Under the pieces are notes generated by a model. It saw nothing but the letters and a program-made list of their open reading frames with translations. It did not search any database and was not told where the DNA came from. Made by a program: the position numbers and the translations under genes. From a bacterium (GTDB taxonomy: Bacteria; Cyanobacteriota; Vampirovibrionia; Gastranaerophilales; Gastranaerophilaceae): a DNA stretch of 64,000 nucleotides. The stretch lies in assembly GCA_017559905.1 (NCBI GenBank), contig JAFYQF010000012.1:1-64000 (forward strand), given 5' to 3'. Of the stretch, positions 33,432-40,787 are shown one piece after another. Each line of letters opens with the position of its first letter. Position 1 is the stretch's first letter.

Positions 33432-33867
33432 TCCAATAGAAATCCGAATCGACAATCAAGAAGTCAACCAACGACTTCTTGAACTTGCTCATAGAGGCGA
33501 AAACCTGCGACCATTGATGAAAAACGTCGCAGGTATTTTGGCTTATTCAACGGAAGAAAATTTCGCTAATGAAGGCAGACCAAAGTGGACTGATTTGGCT
33601 GAATCAACAAAAAAGAAACGTCAAAAAACAGGACATTATCCCGGACAAATTTTGCAAGTTACAGGGCAGCTCGCATCTTCAATATCCACCCACTATGACG
33701 AGGATAGTGCCGTTATTGGTTCAAACATGGATTATGCTGCTATCCATCAACTTGGAGGGCAAGCTGGGCGAAAGAAAGCCGTCTCAATCCCTGCAAGACC
33801 ATACCTACAACTGACCGATGAAGATTTTGAAGAAATCTTGGAAGCTACTGAGGAGTTCTTTAGTTAG
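33421..33867 (+). CDS. Virion morphogenesis protein (Mu gpG-like)
   Basis: This 148-aa protein fits the phage virion-morphogenesis family: MKNVAGILAYSTEENFANEGRP, WTDLAESTKKKR, ILQVTGQLASSISTHYD and IHQLGGQAGRKK, PARPYL. In Mu, gpG affects tail length and head-tail joining. The ATG at 33421 matches family N-termini and lies inside the end of dam. It is the last clear structural gene of the rightward block. Confidence 0.92.
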   Translation: MANNPIEIRIDNQEVNQRLLELAHRGENLRPLMKNVAGILAYSTEENFANEGRPKWTDLAESTKKKRQKTGHYPGQILQVTGQLASSISTHYDEDSAVIGSNMDYAAIHQLGGQAGRKKAVSIPARPYLQLTDEDFEEILEATEEFFS

Positions 33868-33917
33868 CTCAAATATTCGACAATTATAAATAGTAGAGGT
33901 TAAGAAAGGAGGGTAAA

Positions 33918-34460
33918 ATGACTACTGTAGAACCAATAAGAAACAAAAAAGATGTCGAAAAAGTAGAACGATATCTTGAAAAACAAAGCAAAAGAGACCA
34001 CTTAATTTTTGTGTTTGGCACGAATTCAGGTCTTAGAATTTCTGATATTGTCGCACTTAATGTTGGCGATGTCAGAGGCAAAAACTATGTTCAAATAGTT
34101 GAAAAGAAAACAGGAAAGCCTAAAAGGTTTCCGCTAAATGAAAAATTAAAAAGGCTTATTGCTGATTTCGTTAAGAATAGACGAGATAGAGAGCCTTTGT
34201 TTAAATCGCATTGGGGCAGAAGGTATAATAGAATAACTGCATATTATATGATTAGAAAAGCCTGCGAAGACGTTGGTATTGAGGCTAAAATCGGCACACA
34301 TTCTATGAGAAAAACTTTTGGCTACCATCATTATCAACAATTTAAAGATGTAGCGATACTGCAAAAAATATTTAATCACTCTAGCCAACAAATAACATTG
34401 CGTTATATCGGAATAGAACAAGACCAAATTGATTATTCATATTCCAACTTTGTTTTATAA
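33918..34460 (+). CDS. Single-domain tyrosine recombinase
   Basis: This 180-aa protein is the catalytic domain of a tyrosine recombinase without a full core-binding domain. Catalytic residues are visible: R40 (GLRISD), K64 (KKTGK), H128-x-x-R131 (HSMRK), H154 (FNHSS) and Y163 (RYIGIEQ). AAGAAAGGAGGGT precedes the ATG. The phage already has a DDE transposase, so this enzyme may resolve dimers or cointegrates, or invert a segment; no target site was recognised. It could also be a host-derived passenger. Confidence 0.92.
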   Translation: MTTVEPIRNKKDVEKVERYLEKQSKRDHLIFVFGTNSGLRISDIVALNVGDVRGKNYVQIVEKKTGKPKRFPLNEKLKRLIADFVKNRRDREPLFKSHWGRRYNRITAYYMIRKACEDVGIEAKIGTHSMRKTFGYHHYQQFKDVAILQKIFNHSSQQITLRYIGIEQDQIDYSYSNFVL

Positions 34461-34723
34461 CTTAAAACACTCTCTAATAAAGGGATTGCATTACATTTTA
34501 AATGGATTACAATTTATCCATTTTGTATTTTTTAAAACTTGTAAACCCTAAAAGTTGCCTCTATATCTGAGTTTTTTACAAATTTGTTACAAGTTTCAAA
34601 ACATAATGTAGCAGACAATTTTTGAGAAAACAATCAGCCGAATGTCTATTTTTACGGCATAAAAAAATTGCATTACTTATTGGATAAAATGTAATCCAAT
34701 AGATAACTGGAAGGCTCTCAAAA
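34461..34723. promoter_or_regulatory. Intergenic region with four ATTG(C/G)ATTAC-type motifs
   Basis: Motifs are ATTGCATTAC (34485-34494), AATGGATTAC (34501-34510), ATTGCATTAC (34667-34676) and the inverted GTAATCCAAT (34690-34699). The last two form an imperfect palindrome about 25 bp before the LuxR-type HTH gene. An operator for that gene's product or another phage regulator is inferred. The middle of the region is AT-rich with nothing else recognised. Confidence 0.45.
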
Positions 34724-35017
34724 ATGTATAAACATCAAGCAAGAATGACTGGTCGTAGACGTGAAATCCTGATTCTTATTGCAAAAGGCTACAATAATAA
34801 GCAAATTGCAAGAAAAATGGGATTGTCATTATCTAATACAAGAATGCAAAAATGGCGTTTATATTGTCATCTTGGCGATATCCATTCTGCGATTGATGCC
34901 GTTTATATGGGATTACAAAGAGGTCTTTTGGAATTAAAGGATTTATCGGAAGCAATAAGAGAGGAAATTGAAGATGTCAAAGTTGAAAAATCGCTGTGTA
35001 ATTGTACTAAAAGATGA
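34724..35017 (+). CDS. LuxR/sigma-70-region-4-type helix-turn-helix protein
   Basis: This 97-aa protein has a GerE-like helix-turn-helix at residues ~9-50 (RRREILILIAKGYNNKQIARKMGLSLSNTRMQKWRL) with no receiver or ligand-binding domain. It ends with a helical segment and a CNC pair. It may be a phage transcription activator, in the place where Mu-like phages keep late regulators, or a host gene just outside the element. It overlaps the next gene by 44 bp. Confidence 0.78.
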   Translation: MYKHQARMTGRRREILILIAKGYNNKQIARKMGLSLSNTRMQKWRLYCHLGDIHSAIDAVYMGLQRGLLELKDLSEAIREEIEDVKVEKSLCNCTKR

Positions 35018-35291
35018 AGAAGAAAAATCGTATAATTACAGAGTACCAAAGGAATTATTTTTAAAATTTCAAGAAGAACTAGCACAATATCGTTCTGAAA
35101 GTGCAAAACCTAAAGCAATCATGTGTGTTGAAACAGGGGAAATTTTTAGATGTGCGAGAGCAACTTATAAATGGCTTGAAGAAAAAGAACTGCATGTGTC
35201 TTATTCCTTTGAGGCAAGTATTAAAAAGGCTTGTAATAATCCAAACCGAACAGCTTATGGTTTTCATTGGGAGTTTGTTGAATTAGGCTGA
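34974..35291 (+). CDS. Small protein with NUMOD1-like motif
   Basis: This 105-aa protein has a C-terminal half reading CVETGEIFRCARATYKWLEEK and later AYGFHWEFVE. It resembles the NUMOD1/IENR1 DNA-binding module of homing endonucleases, in which a TGE-x-F strand precedes a helix-turn-helix. No nuclease domain is present. The ATG at 34974 has GAGGAAATTGAAG upstream. It is translationally coupled to the LuxR-type gene and is the last phage-style gene on this side. Confidence 0.6.
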   Translation: MSKLKNRCVIVLKDEEEKSYNYRVPKELFLKFQEELAQYRSESAKPKAIMCVETGEIFRCARATYKWLEEKELHVSYSFEASIKKACNNPNRTAYGFHWEFVELG

Positions 35292-35324
35292 TTTGCATTT
35301 TTGTTTTTCCTTATTTGTTAGTTT

Positions 35325-35460
35325 ATTTTCTGTTCCCTCTCCTTAGGGAGAGGGCTAGGGTGAGGGAACAACCTCTATAAATTCATAGGATAGACTTTAG
35401 TCTACCTTTGGAGTTTGGTGGACTGAAGTCTACCAAACTTTGCTGTACTGTACTTTCTTT
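35325..35460. repeat. Dispersed palindromic repeats at the phage/host boundary
   Basis: CCCTCTCCTTAGGGAGAGGG (35336-35355) followed by a GGGTGAGGG unit is a palindrome type seen dispersed in many bacterial genomes. Next to it TAGACTTTAGTCTACC and GGACTGAAGTCTACC form a second inverted structure (about 35392-35436). Either may act as a terminator; they mark the start of chromosomal sequence. Confidence 0.6.
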
Positions 35461-35461
35461 A

Positions 35462-35944
35462 TTATTTTTTGTTGATTTCGAGGATTTTACTGGTTAATTC
35501 CCCGTAAGTTTTACCATTATATTCACTTAATTCATTACTTAAATCTTTAGAACAAATCCATAATTTATTGCTAAAATTTTCAGCTATATCATCAGTTAAA
35601 TAATTAAAAAATATATCTTTTTCAATTGAAATAATTTTTTTTCTGTCAAGCCCAAAGCATTTTAAGAGTTTAAACTTAACCGGTTTTACAACAACCATGT
35701 CGAAACAAGTATTGATCCACTTACCTTCCTTATATGCACTTAATAAAACTTCAACATCATGTTTTTTGCAAAAGTCAGTAAATACTTTATTGCCCTTAAT
35801 AGAATTAACAACCTTTTTTGCATGTTCAGGAAATTCCTCTTTTCTATACAATCCGGCGTAATCAATTTTAAGAGCTTGAAAACTAGGTTTTTGAACTTTT
35901 TGATTATTATTTTGATTAAATTGTCTGATTGGTAATACTTGCAT
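35462..35944 (-). CDS. Leader-type hypothetical protein (MQVLPIRQF...)
   Basis: This 160-aa protein starts MQVLPIRQFNQNNNQ and reaches PSFQALK at ~residue 20-26. The same M-[QK]-[VI]-x-x-I...P-x-F-x pattern opens several unrelated proteins in this region. The rest is helical and charged with no recognised domain and no hydrophobic signal peptide. AAGGAGTACATATT precedes the ATG. The conserved leader suggests a shared targeting or partner-binding function, which is inference. Confidence 0.7.
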   Translation of the reverse strand: MQVLPIRQFNQNNNQKVQKPSFQALKIDYAGLYRKEEFPEHAKKVVNSIKGNKVFTDFCKKHDVEVLLSAYKEGKWINTCFDMVVVKPVKFKLLKCFGLDRKKIISIEKDIFFNYLTDDIAENFSNKLWICSKDLSNELSEYNGKTYGELTSKILEINKK

Positions 35945-35987
35945 AATATGTACTCCTTAATACAATTGATTGTATCATAAATTAAAC

Positions 35988-36578
35988 TTATTTTATATTT
36001 TGTGCTACATCTTTTAAATCTGCTAAATTCTCAACTTCATATACAATTGCACTTTTATATTGGCGTTCCATTGCTTTATCTAATTCAACACCTATTTTTG
36101 CTGTTCTTGCAGTTGCTATCATATGAGGGTCAGAATATTTAGCAAGAAATTTTGGTGCTCGTGTATTTTTACAAACTGATGTTATTTGTTTTAATACATT
36201 ACCGGCATCATCTTTTGTATAAATAAAAAAGGAATGATAATTTTCTCTAAGTGCATCAGCGATTGGTAATCCTGTATTAGAACGTAACCATTGTACACTA
36301 TTATTTAATTTGCAGCTTTCCATACCTTTTTTTGAAAACATATATGAAAATTTTTCAGGATAACAAAATAAGTTTTGTTTAAATATATTTAAAAAATTGT
36401 CTAATTTGGATCTAAATTTACATATTTGCTTGCTTACTAATTTAGTACATTCTTGTATATTATTAGGATTGGTAAATGCCTTATGTGGAATTTGAACTAT
36501 ATATGTGCCTTTAAAGTTAGGTTGATTATTTATACTTTTATTATAGCTTTGTACTTGTTGAATCGGGTTGATTTGCAT
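35988..36578 (-). CDS. Leader-type hypothetical protein (MQINPIQQV...)
   Basis: This 196-aa protein starts MQINPIQQVQSYNKS and reaches QPNFKGTY at ~residue 20. The remainder has several Cys residues and no recognised family. The ATG at 36578 is chosen because GGAGTGTGTGTT precedes it and because it gives the MQI leader; an in-frame ATG nine bases upstream would add MCV. It lies beside the 160-aa leader-type gene in the same direction. Confidence 0.7.
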   Translation of the reverse strand: MQINPIQQVQSYNKSINNQPNFKGTYIVQIPHKAFTNPNNIQECTKLVSKQICKFRSKLDNFLNIFKQNLFCYPEKFSYMFSKKGMESCKLNNSVQWLRSNTGLPIADALRENYHSFFIYTKDDAGNVLKQITSVCKNTRAPKFLAKYSDPHMIATARTAKIGVELDKAMERQYKSAIVYEVENLADLKDVAQNIK

Positions 36579-36616
36579 AACACACACTCCTTACTGGTAT
36601 TAACCCCGTAAATCTT

Positions 36617-36646
36617 AAAATTTGCCTAAATTGTTACAATGTTAAG
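36617..36646 (+). promoter_or_regulatory. TTTGCCTAAA-n4-TACAATGTTAA motif upstream of HU
   Basis: The 30-bp element has TTTGCCTAAA then TTACAATGTTAAG. Close copies lie at 38481-38510 and 48314-48343, each 66-96 bp before a start codon. Here it ends ~15 bp upstream of a promoter TTGCAA (36662-36667), 16 bp, TATAAT (36684-36689). An activator site or UP-like element is inferred. Confidence 0.6.
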
Positions 36647-36661
36647 CCAACGTGTTACAGC

Positions 36662-36689
36662 TTGCAAAAACGGATAAATCCTATATAAT
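36662..36689 (+). promoter_or_regulatory. HU promoter
   Basis: TTGCAA at 36662-36667 and TATAAT at 36684-36689 are separated by 16 bp and lie ~45 bp before the HU start codon. The conserved 30-bp element is just upstream. Confidence 0.65.
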
Positions 36690-36733
36690 TAGTCTTATAG
36701 TTCTGATATGCAGAACAGGAAAGGGAGATTATT

Positions 36734-37006
36734 ATGAATAGAGAAGAATTAATTGCAGAAATTTCTAAATCTGCAAAAGTGACTAAGAAAGAAGCTTCAG
36801 AAGTTTTATCAGCTACAATTGATGCAATTCAATCAGCTGTTAAAAAAGGCGACAAAGTTACTCTAGTTGGTTTCGGTACATTTGAAGCTAGAAAAAGAGC
36901 TGCAAGAATCGGCAGAAACCCACAAACAGGCAAAGAATTAAAAATTGCTGCTAAAACAGTTCCTGCATTCTCAGCAGGCAAAAAATTCAAAGAAGCTGTT
37001 AAGTAG
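36734..37006 (+). CDS. hup: HU-family DNA-binding protein
   Basis: This 90-aa protein is a canonical HU/IHF-family nucleoid protein: MNREELIAEISKSAKVTKKE, then VTLVGFGTFEARKRAAR, GRNPQTGKELKIAA and PAFSAGKKFKEAV. It bends and compacts DNA as a dimer; Mu transposition in E. coli depends on HU, so a functional link with the nearby phage is possible. GGAAAGGGAGATTATT precedes the ATG. A hairpin terminator follows. Confidence 0.97.
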   Translation: MNREELIAEISKSAKVTKKEASEVLSATIDAIQSAVKKGDKVTLVGFGTFEARKRAARIGRNPQTGKELKIAAKTVPAFSAGKKFKEAVK

Positions 37007-37029
37007 TTAATTATAATCTTTGAAATAAA

Positions 37030-37062
37030 AAACAGGCAAGCCATCTCGGTTTTGCCTGTTTT
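37030..37062. terminator. Bidirectional terminator between HU and the C39-like gene
   Basis: AACAGGCAA (37031) pairs with TTGCCTGTT (37052-37060), flanked by A and T runs on both sides. It serves HU on the plus strand and the peptidase-like gene on the minus strand. Confidence 0.85.
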
Positions 37063-37720
37063 ATTTTATAAATACAACTCCATTTATGACTGCAAACTCT
37101 GTTGGTTCTAAGTAGTTTATTCCACTATTTATAAAATAAGCCTCGTTTGTTTTTATGTATTTTTCATTATCGTTTATATTTTTTAGGGCAATGTTTTTAT
37201 TTTTTCTAATCCCTAACCAAGTTGAGATTTCATTTTCTTTATCGTATGGGTCTAAAACTTTTAGAGAATTGTTTTCAACTGCAACGACATTTGCATAATG
37301 CCCCCATTTTCGAGTGTAAGTACCATCAGAATCCTTTGTATAAATTCCAATATTAATTATTGCGTATCCGTTGTTTTCCAAGTGCTTTTTCAAAAGGGTT
37401 AAATCAATATTTGAACTTCCTTTGAACTTACGCACTTTTTTTATTCCGTAATATTCCATAACAACTTTTTTGTTCTGAGATTTAAAATATTTTTCTAATC
37501 CTCGACAAAGATTATAAGTTGTTGTTCCGTTTTTGTTGGTTTTTTGAATAACTGCAAGTTCTTGAATAGATGTTTTACACTCAGGACATATCGTTTTTAT
37601 TAGATTATATGAACTGGTTGGAGCACAAGTAAACTCATCAGGCTGTTTTGCAAATTCTGCAAAACAAACCAACTGCAAAAAAACAAACAAAAATAAAATC
37701 GAAAGAACTTTTTTTATCAT
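37061..37720 (-). CDS. Secreted C39-like cysteine peptidase
   Basis: This 219-aa protein has a signal peptide (MIKKVLSILFLFVFLQLVCF). The mature part contains the C39-like triad elements: C32 in DEFTCAPTSSYNL, His in KWGHYANVVAV and Asp in KVLDPYDKE. C39 peptidases cleave double-glycine leaders when fused to ABC exporters; stand-alone secreted forms have other, mostly unknown substrates. The ATG at 37720 gives the signal peptide its normal length. A further C-x2-C (CPEC) is present near the N-terminus. Confidence 0.8.
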   Translation of the reverse strand: MIKKVLSILFLFVFLQLVCFAEFAKQPDEFTCAPTSSYNLIKTICPECKTSIQELAVIQKTNKNGTTTYNLCRGLEKYFKSQNKKVVMEYYGIKKVRKFKGSSNIDLTLLKKHLENNGYAIINIGIYTKDSDGTYTRKWGHYANVVAVENNSLKVLDPYDKENEISTWLGIRKNKNIALKNINDNEKYIKTNEAYFINSGINYLEPTEFAVINGVVFIK

Positions 37721-37737
37721 AGAAGTATTATAAACCA

Positions 37738-37764
37738 AAAAGTCGGGTTAAACCCGACTTTTAT
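37738..37764. terminator. Hairpin terminator
   Basis: AAGTCGGGTT pairs with AACCCGACTT around 37740-37761, flanked by A/T runs. It ends the leftward gene at 37779-38429. Confidence 0.8.
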
Positions 37765-37778
37765 TGTTAATTTATTTA

Positions 37779-38429
37779 TTATCCAAGTAATTCTTTTAAT
37801 TTATTTATAACAAAGTCTTCGGCTTTATTAGTTTCATTTTTTTTACTTCTTTCATTTATTAAACTTTGAAGCCTATTTTTAAAAACGTGCTCTTTATCTG
37901 CTAAGTTTTCGTTCATTTTATGTGAATATATTTTTTCAATATTTATAAAATTATACTCTGGAAGAGAATTTAGGCTATTAATGAATTCTCTTGCCAATAT
38001 TTTAAGCGCATTTTCCGGGTCTAATCTCATTGGTGGAAGGGAACTTTGTGATTTCGCAGGTAGTCCGACTTCAATAGTAAAATCATAAATCTTTTCATTA
38101 GGCATATCTATATTTTCTTTTGCAGCTTTTTTTATATAAGTATCTTGCAAGTCTTTTACTTTTTGCATATCAGCATCTAATTCCAATTTTGCACTTAATA
38201 TTTCTCTCCAATGTTCATAATTATCACGATATGCGAATTGTTCTTTTACAAAAAATTTAATTTTACCATCATATTTCTCAAATAACTTTTTTATATGTAT
38301 ATTATCAAAAGTTTTTAATAATTCTTGTTGTACTACAGGATAGTTTCGAGCGGGTCCAAAATCAATGCCTTTTAAAGCTTTAAAGTTTGGTCTTGATTGA
38401 TTAATGTTTGTATTTAAATTTACTTGCAT
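37779..38429 (-). CDS. Leader-type hypothetical protein (MQVNLNTNI...)
   Basis: This 216-aa protein starts MQVNLNTNINQSRPNFKALK, the clearest P-N-F-K example of the leader in this window. The rest is charged and helical (KFFVKEQFAYRDNYEHW, LPPMRLDPENALKILAREF) without a recognised family. The ATG at 38429 is chosen to start the leader, although only a weak AGTAGG lies upstream. It stands alone between divergent promoters and a terminator. Confidence 0.7.
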   Translation of the reverse strand: MQVNLNTNINQSRPNFKALKGIDFGPARNYPVVQQELLKTFDNIHIKKLFEKYDGKIKFFVKEQFAYRDNYEHWREILSAKLELDADMQKVKDLQDTYIKKAAKENIDMPNEKIYDFTIEVGLPAKSQSSLPPMRLDPENALKILAREFINSLNSLPEYNFINIEKIYSHKMNENLADKEHVFKNRLQSLINERSKKNETNKAEDFVINKLKELLG

Positions 38430-38480
38430 ACATATACCTACTTTCTTTATATTATACAAGTATATAAACCTGTAAATAAA

Positions 38481-38510
38481 AATTTTTGCCTAAATCTTTA
38501 CAATGTTAAG
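38481..38510 (+). promoter_or_regulatory. TTTGCCTAAA-n4-TACAATGTTAA motif, second copy
   Basis: This copy reads TTTTGCCTAAATC then TTTACAATGTTAAG, matching the element upstream of HU. A TATAAT at 38541-38546 follows, then the gene at 38576 with AAGGAG. Confidence 0.6.
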
Positions 38511-38575
38511 CACGTCTAAGCTGATGAATTACTTTTGTAGTATAATTTATTCACTAGATTAAGGAGTGGTGTATT

Positions 38576-39181
38576 ATGAGTATGATTACAAGAATTGGTT
38601 TTTCTACAAGAACTCTAAACTCACACATTAGACCTATCAATGCTCAATTTTTTAGACAGCCTAAAGAATGGTCTCGTATGCAAAGACTTGGAGATTCTGT
38701 TTTGAATATCATTGATGGATACAAACCCGTTGTAGTAAAAGGTATTGATAAATCAACTGGGAAAAAAGTTGCCTTAAGAGATGATAAAGGTAGAAAACTT
38801 ATTAACTGGGTTAGAAATATTAAGAAAGACAATTTTGTAATAACTGACACCCTTAATTTCAACGGAACAAAAATAGTAACTGCAAAAGATATTAATAGTG
38901 GACAAATTGTAGCAAAAGAAGTTGGTAAAAGTAACTATCAAGGCTCAGGTTTCTTTAAAACAAGTTTTGAAAATGGGAAAGTAAAAGCTATTAGACAATT
39001 CTCTGATAAAATTACTAATGGAAAACTAGAATCTATAACCGAAATATTTTGGTTTGGAAGAAATAATGACGGTAAATTAAATAAAAAAGTCTTTGAAGAT
39101 ACTACAAGTTGTCCTGTTCGACAAGAAGTTGATAAGTTCATGTTAGAGAATTGTCCTGAACTTAGCTTATTTAACAAATAA
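38576..39181 (+). CDS. Hypothetical protein upstream of the MQI cluster
   Basis: This 201-aa protein opens MSMITRIGFSTRTLNSHIRPINAQFF, a variant leader without the P-x-F-x-G ending. The body is basic and beta-rich (GYKPVVVKGIDKSTGKKVAL, then TKIVTAKDINSGQIVAKEV) with two similar strand units that may reflect an internal repeat. AAGGAGTGG precedes the ATG. Two MQI-leader genes follow within 15 bp each, so the three form one operon. No family recognised. Confidence 0.7.
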   Translation: MSMITRIGFSTRTLNSHIRPINAQFFRQPKEWSRMQRLGDSVLNIIDGYKPVVVKGIDKSTGKKVALRDDKGRKLINWVRNIKKDNFVITDTLNFNGTKIVTAKDINSGQIVAKEVGKSNYQGSGFFKTSFENGKVKAIRQFSDKITNGKLESITEIFWFGRNNDGKLNKKVFEDTTSCPVRQEVDKFMLENCPELSLFNK

Positions 39182-39193
39182 GGAAAAACAAAA

Positions 39194-39673
39194 ATGCAAA
39201 TCAGCCCAATTCAACAAAATAATACAAGTTTTGGAATGGCATTATATATGCCAAAGCCTTCTGCGTATTCAAAAATTCTAAAACCAAAAACCGCAGTTGA
39301 AACAGAGATTTTCAAAAAATTAGTTTCTTATGGGGAAGAGCTTGAAAAAGCAAGACCTCAATTAGAGCTATTAGCAAAAGATGTTGATGTGCATATAACA
39401 CCATATATTAGAAAACTCCCTCAAAAACCATCATATAATGGTTGTACACCTGAGGAATGTCAAAGATTATTTAGTGGATATGAGTGTGATGTAACAAATA
39501 TTGGTAAAAAAGTTGGTAAAAATATATTCTCTAGGTGGTTTTATCAAACAAGAGCAATATCTTCCAAATTTACTATTTTTCAAGATTCTTCTTCAATGTC
39601 AAAATCCATTGAGACAAATATACCGATTTTAAAAGAAATGTTTATTGAGAAAGGTTATTTATCTAAAAAGTAA
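39194..39673 (+). CDS. Leader-type hypothetical protein (MQISPIQQN...)
   Basis: This 159-aa protein starts MQISPIQQNNTSFGMALY. The body contains CTPEECQRLFSGYECD, a Cys-rich segment, and a C-terminal helical part. TAAGGAAAAACAAAA precedes the ATG. It is second in a three-gene operon of leader-type proteins. No domain recognised and no signal peptide. Confidence 0.7.
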   Translation: MQISPIQQNNTSFGMALYMPKPSAYSKILKPKTAVETEIFKKLVSYGEELEKARPQLELLAKDVDVHITPYIRKLPQKPSYNGCTPEECQRLFSGYECDVTNIGKKVGKNIFSRWFYQTRAISSKFTIFQDSSSMSKSIETNIPILKEMFIEKGYLSKK

Positions 39674-39685
39674 AGTAGGTTAAAA

Positions 39686-40351
39686 ATGCAAATCAGACCA
39701 ATTCAACAAACTCAATATCAAACTGCAAATCCTTCTTTTCAAAGACTAAGAGGGGTTAAGTTTGTTGAAAAGGTAAAAATTGCAAATTACGCATTAAAAA
39801 TGAAAAAGCAGGGGTATCAGTTATTAAAAAACCCCAAAGGGACTCCTAATACAGTTGTTAGCGTTTTAAAATATGATAGAACATACACCCCTCAGACATT
39901 AGATGTTCTTGAAAGTTATGAGCAAATTACTAAAGATTTCTCAAAGCCTAATGATAAAATAAAAACTATTCTTAATATAAATCATTACACGACATTAGTT
40001 GATAATGCAAAGAAGTTTATCGCTAGAACTAAGACTAAAGAGTTCTATAAATTTGGTGGCGAAGAAGAAAAACTTTTAAGCTATAAAAGTAAAGGTCAAA
40101 TACCTGATAGGAATAGAAAAGCAATTGTCGATGGCTTAAACGAAGAAATCTATGATAAAGACGTCTGCAAAGTTTCTTTAAAATTTAGACCCCATTACCC
40201 TGATAGTTTACGCTTATTACCAGAATGTAATATTAAGACGATTAAGGAAAGTTTATATACATTAGAATCTGAAAAGATGATTAAAGAATCAACAGAAAAC
40301 AAATCTAATAATAGTTTTTGGAAAAACTTGTTTAGTAACTTGTTTAAGTAA
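39686..40351 (+). CDS. Leader-type hypothetical protein (MQIRPIQQT...)
   Basis: This 221-aa protein starts MQIRPIQQTQYQTANPSFQRL, again matching M-Q-I-x-P-I-Q-Q...P-x-F. The body is basic, with KVKIANYALKMKKQGYQLLKNP and a C-terminal FWKNLFSNLFK helix. AAGTAGGTT precedes the ATG. It closes the operon and is followed after ~95 bp by a bidirectional hairpin terminator. Unknown function. Confidence 0.7.
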   Translation: MQIRPIQQTQYQTANPSFQRLRGVKFVEKVKIANYALKMKKQGYQLLKNPKGTPNTVVSVLKYDRTYTPQTLDVLESYEQITKDFSKPNDKIKTILNINHYTTLVDNAKKFIARTKTKEFYKFGGEEEKLLSYKSKGQIPDRNRKAIVDGLNEEIYDKDVCKVSLKFRPHYPDSLRLLPECNIKTIKESLYTLESEKMIKESTENKSNNSFWKNLFSNLFK

Positions 40352-40443
40352 TATAGTAAGGTTTTAAGAAAATGATAAACGCAGTTGATTTAATTAATAC
40401 AAGTAATGAAGTCGATTAAAAAAGTAACTGCAAGATATTAAAT

Positions 40444-40470
40444 AAAGGTAGTCTTTAGACTACCTTTTAA
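40444..40470. terminator. Bidirectional palindromic terminator
   Basis: AAAGGTAGTC pairs with GACTACCTTT around a TTTA loop, flanked by A and T runs. It lies between convergent genes. Confidence 0.85.
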
Positions 40471-40472
40471 AT

Positions 40473-40787
40473 CTATACTGAAATATCGATTTTATTAGCT
40501 TTCTTAGTTAAATCACTAACCATTTCTGAAATTGGTCTATGCAAGTCAACCTGTAATTCTTCTGAAATAACTTGTTGTCCTTTATTTTCTTCTAATAGGT
40601 TTTTCACTATAGTAGGTACTTTCTTAATTGGTTTACTTGGGTCATTTATTAATTCCTCTGGAATAATTCGTTTACTTCTATTTTCTTCCAATATGTTTTT
40701 CACTATAGTAGGTATTACTCTTTTCTCTTTGCCTTTGAAACCTATTTGGCTTGGAGAGTACATAGCACTTGTATTAACTGTTGTCAT
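40473..40787 (-). CDS. Leader-type protein with two internal repeats
   Basis: This 104-aa protein opens MTTVNTSAMYSPSQIGFKGKEK, with FKG at the leader end. Two ~33-residue repeats follow: IPTIVKNILEENRSKRIIPE and VPTIVKNLLEENKGQQVISE, each continuing to a [DN]-x-x-[KR]-P-I motif. DNA identity between the repeats (CACTATAGTAGGTA in both) shows a recent duplication. The repeats look like short linear or binding helices. GGAAGGTGTG precedes the ATG. No family recognised. Confidence 0.7.
   Translation of the reverse strand: MTTVNTSAMYSPSQIGFKGKEKRVIPTIVKNILEENRSKRIIPEELINDPSKPIKKVPTIVKNLLEENKGQQVISEELQVDLHRPISEMVSDLTKKANKIDISV

Larger units (their letters stand above)
1..35300. mobile_element. 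Mu-like transposable prophage with a P2-like contractile tail (left end not delimited)
   Basis: A DDE transposase of MuA type, a MuB-type ATPase, Mu-like terminase, portal, MuF, gpG, gp36, gp37 and protease genes, and a full P2-like tail set lie between about 749 and 35291. I could not see the phage termini: no terminal 5'-TG...CA-3' pair with a 5-bp target duplication was recognised, and position 1 may already be inside the element. The right boundary is placed after the last phage-style gene (35291), where dispersed palindromes and leader-type host genes begin. All structural modules are open and unbroken, so the phage may be functional. Confidence 0.85.

Noticed and set aside
33868-35460. 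Site-specific attachment sites for the tyrosine recombinase
   Set aside because: No repeated core pair flanking the prophage was seen, and the left end may be outside the window.
40371-40418. 15-codon frame MINAVDLINTSNEVD after the 221-aa leader gene
   Set aside because: It is very short, has only a weak upstream site and overlaps the partial intergenic repeat. It may be a decayed leader, but coding cannot be supported.
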